From positions 1 through 37,898 of the forward strand of contig JAISNI010000078.1 of NCBI GenBank assembly GCA_031276295.1: DNA of 37,898 bases, read 5' to 3'. The notes beneath the pieces are model-generated. The model was not told where the DNA came from. It was given only the letters and a program-made list of their open reading frames with translations, and did not search any database. Positions 6,953 to 14,226 of this stretch are shown piece by piece. This DNA comes from Treponema sp. (GTDB lineage Bacteria; Spirochaetota; Spirochaetia; Treponematales; Breznakiellaceae). Both the position numbers and the translations under genes were made by a program. Position 1 is the first letter of the stretch. The number at the start of each line of letters is the position of its first letter.

Positions 6953-7861
6953 ATGGGAAAATGGGGCAAAAAACTGTTTATAGCGGCGGGTCTTGTGCTT
7001 GCGGCCGCTCTGGGGGCTCTTGTTTTCTTTACCCGCGCTCCGGTTCTTGTCGTTACCGACGAATCGTTCGACATTCTCTACGGTAAGCTGAGGGTCTGGG
7101 AAAGCCTTATCCGTACTTCCCTGCGCCTATGGAGGCCGGTTGCGGCGGTACGGGTAGCGGAGAATGCTGGCGCCGATATGGTTGCCTTTGCTCTTGAGGA
7201 AGTGGCGACGGGGAGGGAAAGGGATACCCCCGTACTGGTCCCGTACCGTTACCATGCGGGAGCGGCCCGCTACAGCGCCCAGAATTCTCACGCGCCGGTT
7301 GCCGTGCTGGAGGGCCGTGGCGCCCGAACGGAGACCGGAAGCGCCGCATCATCGGGCGTACTCTCTATAGGAACGGATTCCGTTTCCGACCTGTACAGGG
7401 CGGGCGGCGCGGCGGCCGTTCTGGCGGGGGAGGGGAGGGTTCTCTTTTTCCATGACAGAAACTTAACGGAAAGGGAACGCGAGGCTTTTCTTCAGGGACT
7501 GAGGGATAATTCTTACGGAGGGGAGCCTGTATTTTTGGCGCCCGGTTCGGAATACGCCGCCCTTGATGATGTTTCCTGCGCGGTACTCAGCGCGCCGGCC
7601 GCTTCTTTTCTGGATAAGTATACCGATATTCCGCTTATCCTCTTTTCCTGGACGGATCCTGCGTTCACGCCTTCCAACGTATACATCATCTTTGACGATT
7701 CTCCCTGGGCGCTGGCCGCGGGGGCGGTTAAGCGCATCGAGTCCGGGGAAAGAAGCGGGGGAGGTTCCTTGCCTTCCCGCATCCTGTTTCCCCGGGGCAG
7801 GATTGCCGAAGCGGAGGTTTTGCGGAAACTGAAGGAATGTACAAATATGGCTTTACCCTGA
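6953..7861 (+). CDS. Membrane-anchored extracytoplasmic protein, unknown
   Basis: A 302-residue protein. One hydrophobic segment at residues 6-26 acts as a signal anchor or uncleaved signal; there is no lipobox cysteine at its end. The remainder reads as alternating strands and helices of a periplasmic-binding-protein-like fold: PVLVVTDE at residues 30-37, a Gly-rich helix start around 145-155 (YRAGGAAAVLAGEG), RVLFFHDRN near 160, and DIPLILFSWTD and NVYIIFDDSPW in the C-terminal half. I cannot assign a ligand and see no catalytic motif. The start ATG has only a weak upstream site. It is monocistronic between fba and flaA. Confidence 0.6.
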   Translation: MGKWGKKLFIAAGLVLAAALGALVFFTRAPVLVVTDESFDILYGKLRVWESLIRTSLRLWRPVAAVRVAENAGADMVAFALEEVATGRERDTPVLVPYRYHAGAARYSAQNSHAPVAVLEGRGARTETGSAASSGVLSIGTDSVSDLYRAGGAAAVLAGEGRVLFFHDRNLTEREREAFLQGLRDNSYGGEPVFLAPGSEYAALDDVSCAVLSAPAASFLDKYTDIPLILFSWTDPAFTPSNVYIIFDDSPWALAAGAVKRIESGERSGGGSLPSRILFPRGRIAEAEVLRKLKECTNMALP

Positions 7862-7988
7862 GCAGCCATTTCCGCCGCCGATTTTCTGGAGAAATCAGAG
7901 ATAATGCTTTAATTTCATGGAAAACAGGCTTCCTGCCGATAAATAAGAAAATAATTTTAAGGATAGATAAAAATTAATGCACAAAGGT

Positions 7989-8017
7989 TTGACAAATAAT
8001 GGGGAATTACATATAAT
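7989..8017 (+). promoter_or_regulatory. Perfect-consensus promoter of the flaA pair
   Basis: TTGACA (7989-7994), exactly 17 bases, TATAAT (8012-8017). This is the only full-consensus sigma-70 promoter in the window and predicts high expression of the abundant sheath proteins. Confidence 0.85.
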
Positions 8018-8060
8018 TTAATTAAATAAATTTTCCCGACGATTGTTAAAGGAGTATGGG

Positions 8061-8828
8061 ATGAAACATAGCAAGTTTTGGGTTGTGTGCCTGATAGTGG
8101 GGGCATTGGCAGTATTTCCGGTATTCGGTGATGAAAACACCGTTGATCTGGAGTCGAGAGTGCTGGAAGGTTTTGATGAACTTTCAGACTACGATTGGAG
8201 ACTGGATGCCAGTAAATTTAAGCACGCCGATAGAGACGAAAACGGTGAAGTAACGGCCGAATGGCCGCAGCTACGGTTTGTGTCGGCACGTCCTACCGCT
8301 ATCTTCAAGGAGGCAACTGATGCGGACGGCAATGAGCTTAAGAGCCTTGGTATCTGGGGCAGGTTTGACCGTCGCGGTTACAACTGGATAGATATATATC
8401 CGGTTGAAAAAGGATCTGATGATGATGCGGCGCCTATCGAGATTCCAATTCCCGGCCGCGCCCATTATCTGGATATGTGGGTATGGGGTTCCAATCTCAA
8501 TTTTTATATTGAGGCATATATAAGAGATTATACGGGAATTCCCCACATCATTAAACTGGGAAGCATAGCCTATACCGGCTGGAAGAATCTGCGGGCCGGT
8601 ATCCCCGGGGGGATACCCCAGGCCAAGCGGACGCTCCCCCGGCTTGAGTCCCTTAAGTTTATAAAATTCCGAATTTGGACCCAGCCCGTTGAAAAAGTAG
8701 ATAATTTCTATGTCTATTTTGATCAGTTTAAGGTGCTTACGGACATATTTGAGTCCCCGTATGACGGTGAAGATCTGGCGGATCCCAGCAAGGTTCAGGA
8801 TCTGTGGAATAGTGAATCCAATAGTTAA
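8061..8828 (+). CDS. flaA: Flagellar filament outer-layer (sheath) protein FlaA, copy 1
   Basis: A 255-residue exported protein of the spirochaete FlaA family, which coats the FlaB core of the periplasmic flagellar filament. Residues 1-23 are a Sec signal peptide (MKHSKFW... hydrophobic core ...VFG). Family segments include VLEGFDEL at the mature N-terminus, SLGIWGRFDRRGYNWIDIYP mid-protein, HYLDMWVWGSNLNFYIEAYI-DY-G, IAYTGWKNLRAGIP, and DNFYVYFDQFKVLTD near the C-terminus. I start it at the ATG at 8061 with AAAGGAG 6 bases upstream; a TTG at 8043 lies upstream of that site and is rejected. It is followed 12 bases later by a second FlaA gene and probably cotranscribed with it. Confidence 0.88.
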   Translation: MKHSKFWVVCLIVGALAVFPVFGDENTVDLESRVLEGFDELSDYDWRLDASKFKHADRDENGEVTAEWPQLRFVSARPTAIFKEATDADGNELKSLGIWGRFDRRGYNWIDIYPVEKGSDDDAAPIEIPIPGRAHYLDMWVWGSNLNFYIEAYIRDYTGIPHIIKLGSIAYTGWKNLRAGIPGGIPQAKRTLPRLESLKFIKFRIWTQPVEKVDNFYVYFDQFKVLTDIFESPYDGEDLADPSKVQDLWNSESNS

Positions 8829-8840
8829 GGAGTTCATCGA

Positions 8841-9593
8841 ATGAAACGTTATTTTAGTTTAATATTGTTTCTTTTATTTGCGGTAGTTTTATATGCTCAG
8901 TCAAATTCCACTGATGCGCCTGATCCTGCAAGTATCGGAATTGATACGGCTCAGCAGAAACTGAGAGAAGAATCCGTCGAAAGATTCGAAATTGATGGTT
9001 ACTGGAGATCCTCTATGGCTCCTGATCAGGGGTATACGTATACCCGCCTGTTTAAGGGAAGCCCCGCCCAGAGAGATGACAGCCATCCAAGCGGGAAGGA
9101 ACCGCTCCTTGACGGAGAAGGGAACCCGGTGGAACTCCCCGATGAATATGTATTGGGAACTCGTATTGACTTCCTCCACAGGGGTCATACCAGTATTACC
9201 TTTACCCCTTTGCATCCTATTCCGGTAGAGGGAATCACCAAGACCGTTTCTATTTGGGTTGCGGGACGTAATTATAACCACCAGTTGAAACTTCTTATTG
9301 AAGATTTCTTTGGCAGGCCCTTTGAACTTTACGTTGGATCTTTGAATTTCCAGGGTTGGAAAAAGCTGACCGTCGCCGTCCCTCCCCAGTCTGAGGACGG
9401 CAGGAATGGTATCGTCCAGCGGAATTATCACTACAACAACCAAATGGGCATTAAAATTACCGGCCTGAAGATAGACTGCGATCCTATGGAAGCCTATGGT
9501 TCATACTACGTTTACTTTGATGATATGCGCGCCGTTACCGACCTATTTGCCGAAGAGAACATCGATGAGGATGACATGATTGATTCATGGTAA
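8841..9593 (+). CDS. Flagellar filament outer-layer protein FlaA, copy 2
   Basis: A 250-residue exported FlaA paralogue. The signal peptide covers residues 1-19 or so (hydrophobic core then YAQ). The mature protein shares the fold landmarks of copy 1: VERFEIDGYW, LHPIPVEGITKTVSIWVAG, LLIEDFFGRPFELYVGSL, FQGWKKLTVAVP and GSYYVYFDDMRAVTDLF. Its N-terminal third differs and carries Pro/Gly-rich polar sequence (residues 70-100). Treponemes commonly encode more than one FlaA, forming different parts of the sheath, so copies 1 and 2 may be co-subunits. The ATG at 8841 is preceded by AAGGAG. Both copies end in an acidic tail. A strong terminator follows. Confidence 0.85.
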   Translation: MKRYFSLILFLLFAVVLYAQSNSTDAPDPASIGIDTAQQKLREESVERFEIDGYWRSSMAPDQGYTYTRLFKGSPAQRDDSHPSGKEPLLDGEGNPVELPDEYVLGTRIDFLHRGHTSITFTPLHPIPVEGITKTVSIWVAGRNYNHQLKLLIEDFFGRPFELYVGSLNFQGWKKLTVAVPPQSEDGRNGIVQRNYHYNNQMGIKITGLKIDCDPMEAYGSYYVYFDDMRAVTDLFAEENIDEDDMIDSW

Positions 9594-9628
9594 ACCGGGG
9601 ATAGTATAGTAGATTCTCCTTGAAAGGC

Positions 9629-9667
9629 AACGAAGAACCTCGCCGCTCTGCGACGAGGTTCTTCGTT
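9629..9667 (+). terminator. Terminator of the flaA pair
   Basis: AACGAAGAACCTCG (9629-9642) and CGAGGTTCTTCGTT (9654-9667) form a perfect 14-bp stem with the loop CCGCTCTGCGA. The T-tract is short, but the stem is very stable and positioned 35 bases after the flaA copy 2 stop. Confidence 0.75.
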
Positions 9668-9673
9668 TGATGA

Positions 9674-9698
9674 GAAAAAAATTCCGACGGATTTTTTC
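9674..9698 (-). terminator. Terminator of the minus-strand nuclease-like gene
   Basis: On the minus strand GAAAAAATCC, loop GTC, then GGA and a run of seven T after one or two unpaired bases form an intrinsic terminator. It lies about 95 bases beyond the stop of the 9793 gene. Confidence 0.6.
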
Positions 9699-9792
9699 GT
9701 TTTACGGGGATATCCCGCAGTTGTAATAAGTTCCTGTCCTTTTGACATTTCTTGTAGAAAAATCCGATGTTTTTCGTATGCGGGACGGCCCG

Positions 9793-10497
9793 TTAATTTT
9801 TTGTACTTGTTTTATCCGTTCTGCCGTATACCCACGCGTTTCCCTTCTTTCCTGTTTTAGCGGTTAAGCCCAGTTTGCACAGGACGTAGAGGCATTTCCT
9901 CGCAAGGTTCTCGTTGATAAGCGCCTTTTTACTAAGGTCCCGTACCGTGAAAAGATCCTTTTCTGCGTAGGGGAGGAAGAGGGCGTAATCCCCGCTTGAA
10001 AGCAGGGCTATGGATTTATGGTACAAAAGCAGGCTTCTGTCCGCTATGCTCACTCCTTTGCGCCTCCAGGAACCGTGTCCGTCCTGTACCCTCTTTTCGA
10101 CGATGTCTACCAGGGCCAGTTCTATGGTTAAGCCTTTAACAAGCGGTAATTCCGGCGCGTATATGAGGTTTTTGAAGAGATCGTATATCCCTCCCTTCCG
10201 GGGGCTTTTCCTCCTGTAGATAAGCTCTCCTGATGCGCCGTAAAGTTCTATCTGTTTGGTGAGGATGATGGGATGAATGATGATAAGCGGCGTCTTGGCG
10301 GCCAGATTCCGCGCCTTTTCCTTGAGGGGGCCGAAACTGCCGGTCTGTACCTCGATTAATCGGCCGTTTGGGGTTACTCCGTCGCATACATAGCCGTCCC
10401 TTTCAATTTCCGTCCTGCCGTCATCTCCTGCATAGCGGAATTTAAGGCTCCGGTGGAGGCTGCTTTCCTTTTCTGTACCAATCAGGTATTGCGGCAT
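9793..10497 (-). CDS. PD-(D/E)xK-like nuclease fold plus winged-helix protein, uncharacterised
   Basis: A 234-residue soluble protein. Residues 8-78 look like a restriction-endonuclease-type fold: a helix with Glu11 (KESSLHRSLKF), a strand and turn ending in Asp39 (DGYVCDG), then Glu49-Val-Gln51 (RLIEVQTGSF), a basic helix (LKEKARNL) and a hydrophobic strand (LIIIHPI). The ExQ in place of ExK is a known active-site variant. Residues 182-226 read as a winged helix-turn-helix (LFTVRDLSKKALINENLARK, then KLGLTAKTGKKGNAWVYGR). From memory this architecture belongs to a widespread family without a demonstrated function. It starts 4 bases after the small gene at 10502-10747 and is probably cotranscribed. 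The nuclease reading is inference. Confidence 0.7.
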   Translation of the reverse strand: MPQYLIGTEKESSLHRSLKFRYAGDDGRTEIERDGYVCDGVTPNGRLIEVQTGSFGPLKEKARNLAAKTPLIIIHPIILTKQIELYGASGELIYRRKSPRKGGIYDLFKNLIYAPELPLVKGLTIELALVDIVEKRVQDGHGSWRRKGVSIADRSLLLYHKSIALLSSGDYALFLPYAEKDLFTVRDLSKKALINENLARKCLYVLCKLGLTAKTGKKGNAWVYGRTDKTSTKN

Positions 10498-10501
10498 CCC
10501 T

Positions 10502-10747
10502 TCAACCTGCGGTGTATTCCAAAAGCTCGTCCGCGCTTAAAAGCTCTAAATAATGGTACGTTTCATTCCCCCCGCGGTTTTCCTGTACCCGTATCCGTGC
10601 GATACGGAAAGCTATCATACGGTTGCTGGGCAGAGGCAGGCTGAGAGGTCTGCCGTTTATATCAACGATACTGTTAAGACCGAGGCGCCCGGGAACTTCC
10701 TGCGTATCACCTTCAGGAAAAACTATATAGTAGTCATCGGTAAACAT
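10502..10747 (-). CDS. Small conserved-looking protein, unknown
   Basis: An 81-residue soluble protein, mostly beta-rich: YYIVFPEGDTQEVPG, a short SIVDINGRPLSLPLPSNR middle, AFRIARIRVQEN, then ETYHYLELLSADELLEYTAG. I do not recognise the family. The reading frame is supported by an AGGA site 8 bases before the ATG at 10747 and by its tight 4-base spacing to the nuclease-like gene, which suggests a two-gene unit. It is divergent from mraZ, with 198 bases between the start codons. Confidence 0.6.
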   Translation of the reverse strand: MFTDDYYIVFPEGDTQEVPGRLGLNSIVDINGRPLSLPLPSNRMIAFRIARIRVQENRGGNETYHYLELLSADELLEYTAG

Positions 10748-10848
10748 GAGGGTATCCTATCAAAATCGGCACGGCGGAACAAGGTAATATCGGCTTTTTT
10801 TAGTCTTTACGTTTGTTTAGTGAGGTTAAAAGAAAAAGATAAATAGCC

Positions 10849-10867
10849 GGGGTTTTATGGGTTTGGG
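10849..10867 (+). promoter_or_regulatory. Possible MraZ operator repeats
   Basis: GGGG at 10849-10852 and TGGG at 10858-10861 and 10864-10867 lie just upstream of the -35 box of the mraZ promoter. Known MraZ operators are direct repeats of TGGG-type boxes at 10-base spacing. CGGG (10848) to TGGG (10858) fits that period but a third box in register is missing, so this is weak. Confidence 0.25.
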
Positions 10868-10870
10868 TTC

Positions 10871-10900
10871 TTGCTCTTTCAAGTACATGTCAATTATTAT
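10871..10900 (+). promoter_or_regulatory. Promoter candidate of the dcw cluster
   Basis: TTGCTC (10871-10876), 18 bases, TATTAT (10895-10900). It is 46 bases before the mraZ start. The -10 box is a 5/6 match and the -35 box is poorer. Confidence 0.45.
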
Positions 10901-10945
10901 TTGGTGTAGAGCTGTGGGAAATAGTGCATTAACAGGGAAAATAGT

Positions 10946-11398
10946 GTGGTGGAGCTTTTGACCGGAGAATACAGAAATACTCTGGATGAAAAAGGACGGG
11001 TGAGTCTTCCCAGCCGGTTACGGGAGGCGCTTGAAGAAGGTATCCTCTATCTCACCCGCGGTATACACCGTTGCGTCTGGATGATCCCTCCGCTTAAGTG
11101 GAAAGAGATATCCGCAAAACTTCTTGAGTCCGCAGCACTTTCGGTGGAAAAATCGAGCCTGATATTGCACCGTTTTATCGGTCCTGCCCAACCGGTAGAA
11201 ATTGAAAAGACCGGTCGGGTAATGGTACCTTCAAGTTTACGGAATTTTGCAGGACTAAGTAAGGACTGCATGATCCTGGGAATTGGTAATTCCATAGAAC
11301 TATGGGATATCAATCAGTACGATGCCTTCTGGGATACCCATGAAGATAAGATGATGGCGGTTCTGGAAGAATTGGGTCCTCTCGCCTTATTTTCGTAA
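10946..11398 (+). CDS. mraZ: Transcriptional regulator MraZ
   Basis: A 150-residue MraZ, the AbrB/SpoVT-type DNA-binding protein that heads dcw clusters and represses them by binding repeats upstream of its own gene. Both half-domains are visible: ELLTGEYRNTLDEKGRVSLP at the N-terminus and PVEIEKTGRVMVPSSLR around residues 85-105, each with the DxKGR/ExxGR turn. The start is GTG at 10946, or the next codon GTG at 10949, which would give MELLTGEY. AGGGA lies 7-10 bases upstream and cannot separate the two. rsmH follows after 17 bases. Confidence 0.95.
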   Translation: MVELLTGEYRNTLDEKGRVSLPSRLREALEEGILYLTRGIHRCVWMIPPLKWKEISAKLLESAALSVEKSSLILHRFIGPAQPVEIEKTGRVMVPSSLRNFAGLSKDCMILGIGNSIELWDINQYDAFWDTHEDKMMAVLEELGPLALFS

Positions 11399-11415
11399 TA
11401 AGGGGAATAAACTTG

Positions 11416-12351
11416 ATGGAAGTTATTCATACTCCCGTGTTGCTGGAGGAGGTTATATCATTACTCGGCCCGCGCAAAGCAGGTGAACTGATGGTGGACG
11501 CTACCCTGGGGGAGGGGGGCCATAGCTTTGCGCTTTTATCGCGGTTTAACGATCTGAAGATTGTCGGCATTGACGCTGATGCCGGCATAATGGAAAGGGC
11601 GAAGGAACGGCTTGCTGTATTTGGGGAGCGGGTGCGGTTCCATTCATGCTGGTCTCAGGATTTTTTTGCGGAATATCCGCGGGAATTGAAAAGACCGGAT
11701 ACAATCCTCATCGATTTGGGGGTAAGTCTTTACCATTATGAAAAAAGCGGGAGAGGGTTCAGTTTCAGGAAGGATGAGGAACTGGACATGAGGCTGGATA
11801 CAGGTAGGGGGCAGAGCGCGGCGGAACTGATTGCACGCCTGCCCGAGAAGGAACTGGCCGGCCTGCTCTACGACAATGCCGGGGAGCGTTTCTCGCGCCG
11901 GATTGCCCGTTTAATCGTGGAAGCGCGGAACAGGGGGCGGATTACGAGTACGGCGGCCCTGGCGGAAATTGTAGAGCGGGCGGTTCCGCCGTCCTGCCGG
12001 CATACGAAGGTACATCCTGCCACCAAAACCTTCCAAGCCCTGCGCATAGCGGTAAATGGGGAATTGTCCGCGTTGCCCGGCCTTTTAGAAAACAGCCTTC
12101 AGGTTTTGGCAAACGGAGGGCGCTTGGGGGTTATCAGCTTTCATTCCCTGGAAGACCGTATTGTAAAGAATTTTTTTAGGGAAAAGAATAAGACCTGTAC
12201 CTGCCCCTCTGAAATGCCGATAGGTAGATGTGAAGAACATCGGGTTCTTACCTTACTAACGCGGAAAGGACTTTCCCCCGGTATCGATGAGATTGAGCGT
12301 AATCCCCCTTCCCGAAGCGCTCGGTTGCGGGTGGTTGAAAAAATCTTGTAA
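11416..12351 (+). CDS. rsmH: 16S rRNA (cytosine-1402-N4)-methyltransferase RsmH
   Basis: A 311-residue SAM-dependent methyltransferase that modifies C1402 in the ribosomal P site. Motifs are in family order: HTPVLLEEV at residues 5-13, DATLGEGGHS (SAM-binding motif I, about 28-37), GIDADAGIMERA (about 50-61), LIDLGVSL-HYEKSGRGFSF near 96-116, FQALRIAVNGEL near 210 and SFHSLEDRIVKNFF near 243. The start is the ATG at 11416 with AAGGGG about 10 bases upstream; the adjoining TTG at 11413 is less likely. It keeps the usual mraZ-rsmH-ftsL order. Confidence 0.96.
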   Translation: MEVIHTPVLLEEVISLLGPRKAGELMVDATLGEGGHSFALLSRFNDLKIVGIDADAGIMERAKERLAVFGERVRFHSCWSQDFFAEYPRELKRPDTILIDLGVSLYHYEKSGRGFSFRKDEELDMRLDTGRGQSAAELIARLPEKELAGLLYDNAGERFSRRIARLIVEARNRGRITSTAALAEIVERAVPPSCRHTKVHPATKTFQALRIAVNGELSALPGLLENSLQVLANGGRLGVISFHSLEDRIVKNFFREKNKTCTCPSEMPIGRCEEHRVLTLLTRKGLSPGIDEIERNPPSRSARLRVVEKIL

Positions 12352-12371
12352 ACCTATATCTTGGATGAAGA

Positions 12372-12689
12372 ATGAATATGTTCAGGCGGTATCTGCTTCT
12401 CTATTTTATTGTTCTCACCATCCCCCTTCTTTTGGGAACGGCCGTCTGGCAGGCCGAACGCTATGCGGCACTGGAACGAACGGTAAGGACGATGGAGGCG
12501 GAACAGGAAGAATGGGTTGAAAGCAACAAAAAGCTCATTGCAGGAATTGCCGTTCTTTCCTCGTCCGAACGTATAGAGTATATTGCCGTACACGATTTAG
12601 GTTTGGTCAAGATACGGCCTGAAGATGTACTACAGATTAGAATAGATGATACGAGACGGGCAAGGGGAGGGAAAGGCATCGATGGATAA
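12372..12689 (+). CDS. ftsL: Cell division protein FtsL
   Basis: A 105-residue bitopic membrane protein. A short basic N-terminus precedes one transmembrane helix (residues about 8-26, LLLYFIVLTIPLLLGTAVW). A periplasmic coiled coil follows (residues 28-60), then the GL-KIRPEDVLQI end. FtsL with FtsB and FtsQ forms the complex that activates septal FtsW/FtsI synthesis. Sequence conservation in this family is poor; the call rests on topology, length and the position between rsmH and murF. GGATGAAG lies before the ATG. It overlaps murF by 8 bases. The ftsI and murE genes that often follow are absent. Confidence 0.85.
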   Translation: MNMFRRYLLLYFIVLTIPLLLGTAVWQAERYAALERTVRTMEAEQEEWVESNKKLIAGIAVLSSSERIEYIAVHDLGLVKIRPEDVLQIRIDDTRRARGGKGIDG

Positions 12690-14226
12690 GAGCATCCTTA
12701 TGACATTTGAAGAACTCTCCGAAGCCGTTAAAGGCGATCTCTTCTATGGAACAAGAGATAAAACGGAGGGCTTTTCATCGGTAGCTCTGGATTCCCGGAA
12801 TGTAAAGCCCGGCGGCCTGTTTGTAGCTCTTAGCGGTTCGGTACAGGACGGGCACCGTTTTGTGGAGGCAGGTTTTAATGCGGGCGCCTGCGCCGCACTG
12901 GTTTCCAGGGATCGTTTTGCGGATGCGGGGTTGAACCTTGCGGAAACCGCAAGGAAAACGGGGAAAGCCCTTGTTCTTGTAGACGATACCCTGGCGGCTC
13001 TCCAGGATGCGGCGGCAGCCTATCTTTCCCAATTTCCTGGTCTTTTGAGAGTGGGAATTACCGGTTCCGCGGGGAAGACCACCACCAAGGAAATAGCCGC
13101 CGCGATGATAGGCCGCGAGAGATCCGTGGTGATGAATCCGGGAAACCTTAATTCGGAAACCGGCCTGCCCCTTTCGGTATTTAACGTCCGTTCATTCCAC
13201 GAAGTAGGTATTTTTGAGATGGGGATGAACCGGAAAGGCGAAATATGGGAACTGGCCCGGGTGCTCAAGCCTCGGATCGCGCTTATTACCAATATAGGGC
13301 AGGCTCATATCGGTATACTGGGGAGCAAAGAGCAAATAGCTTTGGAAAAAGCGGCGATCTTCTCTCAGTTTACGGGAGATGAAACAGCCCTTGTACCTGC
13401 CCGTGATGAATACGCGGGAATCCTTGTGGGGAAAGGCGGGAAGGCGGTCTTGTACGGTGAAGAGCTGTTTAAAGAACTTGGGGCCGTTCGTTACCGGGGG
13501 CTTGAGGGAACCGATATTGTTTGGGAAGGGAAGGAGGTCCGGTTCGGCCTGCCGGGGAAGCATAATTTTGCCAACGCAATGGCCGCCGCGGCCATTGCAA
13601 GGCAAATACCGGTAAGCGCCGAGGCTGTCCGGGCAGGGCTGGAATCGGTTAAGCCGCTTTTCGGACGCGGCGAGATACTTTCCGGCCCGGTAACTATAGT
13701 CAGGGATTGCTATAATGCCAACCCCGACTCGGTAGAGGAAGTCCTTGCCCTTTGCGACGGCGCCGAATGGCGGGGAAGGAGGATCTATGTGCTTGGTTCC
13801 ATGCTGGAATTGGGGGAGCAGAGCCGTGCGTTTCACCGCGAACTTGGCCGCAGGCTGCTCTCCTCAAAAGCCGACATGGTCTTCCTCTACGGCAGGGAAA
13901 CACGGGACGCGGCGGAGGTACTGGAAAGCGAAAATATTCCCCGCGGCCGCCTTTCTCCCGCGGCGGGGGGGGGATTTCCCTATTTTTATACCGATAATAT
14001 GGATGTATTAAGGCAAAACATTACCCGCTTTGTACGTCCCGGGGATATGGTATTGCTTAAAGGTTCCAGAGCCTGCGCTCTTGAACAGCTTACCGCGATA
14101 CTCTCCGCCATAGGCCGTTCGCGGGAAAAGGAATCGGATCATGACCGTGCGGGGTTCGGCGGAGAGCAGTATGCGGCGCATGTTTTGGAAGCGGCTTTAG
14201 GGCCGGGAACGGAAGGAAGGCACTAG
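12682..14226 (+). CDS. murF: UDP-MurNAc-tripeptide:D-Ala-D-Ala ligase MurF
   Basis: A 514-residue cytoplasmic Mur ligase that adds D-Ala-D-Ala to UDP-MurNAc-tripeptide using ATP, completing the pentapeptide precursor. The N-terminal substrate domain (SVALDSRNVKPGGLFVAL at 33-50) is followed by the ATP site GSAGKTTTKE (128-137), the NLNSETGLPLSVF and FEMGMNRKGEIWELA segments, TNIGQAHIG, and the C-terminal DCYNANPDSV segment. The last ~25 residues are a charged tail beyond the family end. I start it at the ATG at 12682, with GGGAGGGAAAGG upstream, overlapping ftsL by 8 bases; an in-frame start at 12646 is inside ftsL and unneeded. The stop directly abuts the mraY GTG. Confidence 0.95.
   Translation: MDKSILMTFEELSEAVKGDLFYGTRDKTEGFSSVALDSRNVKPGGLFVALSGSVQDGHRFVEAGFNAGACAALVSRDRFADAGLNLAETARKTGKALVLVDDTLAALQDAAAAYLSQFPGLLRVGITGSAGKTTTKEIAAAMIGRERSVVMNPGNLNSETGLPLSVFNVRSFHEVGIFEMGMNRKGEIWELARVLKPRIALITNIGQAHIGILGSKEQIALEKAAIFSQFTGDETALVPARDEYAGILVGKGGKAVLYGEELFKELGAVRYRGLEGTDIVWEGKEVRFGLPGKHNFANAMAAAAIARQIPVSAEAVRAGLESVKPLFGRGEILSGPVTIVRDCYNANPDSVEEVLALCDGAEWRGRRIYVLGSMLELGEQSRAFHRELGRRLLSSKADMVFLYGRETRDAAEVLESENIPRGRLSPAAGGGFPYFYTDNMDVLRQNITRFVRPGDMVLLKGSRACALEQLTAILSAIGRSREKESDHDRAGFGGEQYAAHVLEAALGPGTEGRH

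Noticed and set aside
8043-8060. TTG start six codons upstream for flaA copy 1
   Set aside because: It lies before the AAAGGAG site that serves the ATG at 8061, and would add residues in front of a well-formed signal peptide.
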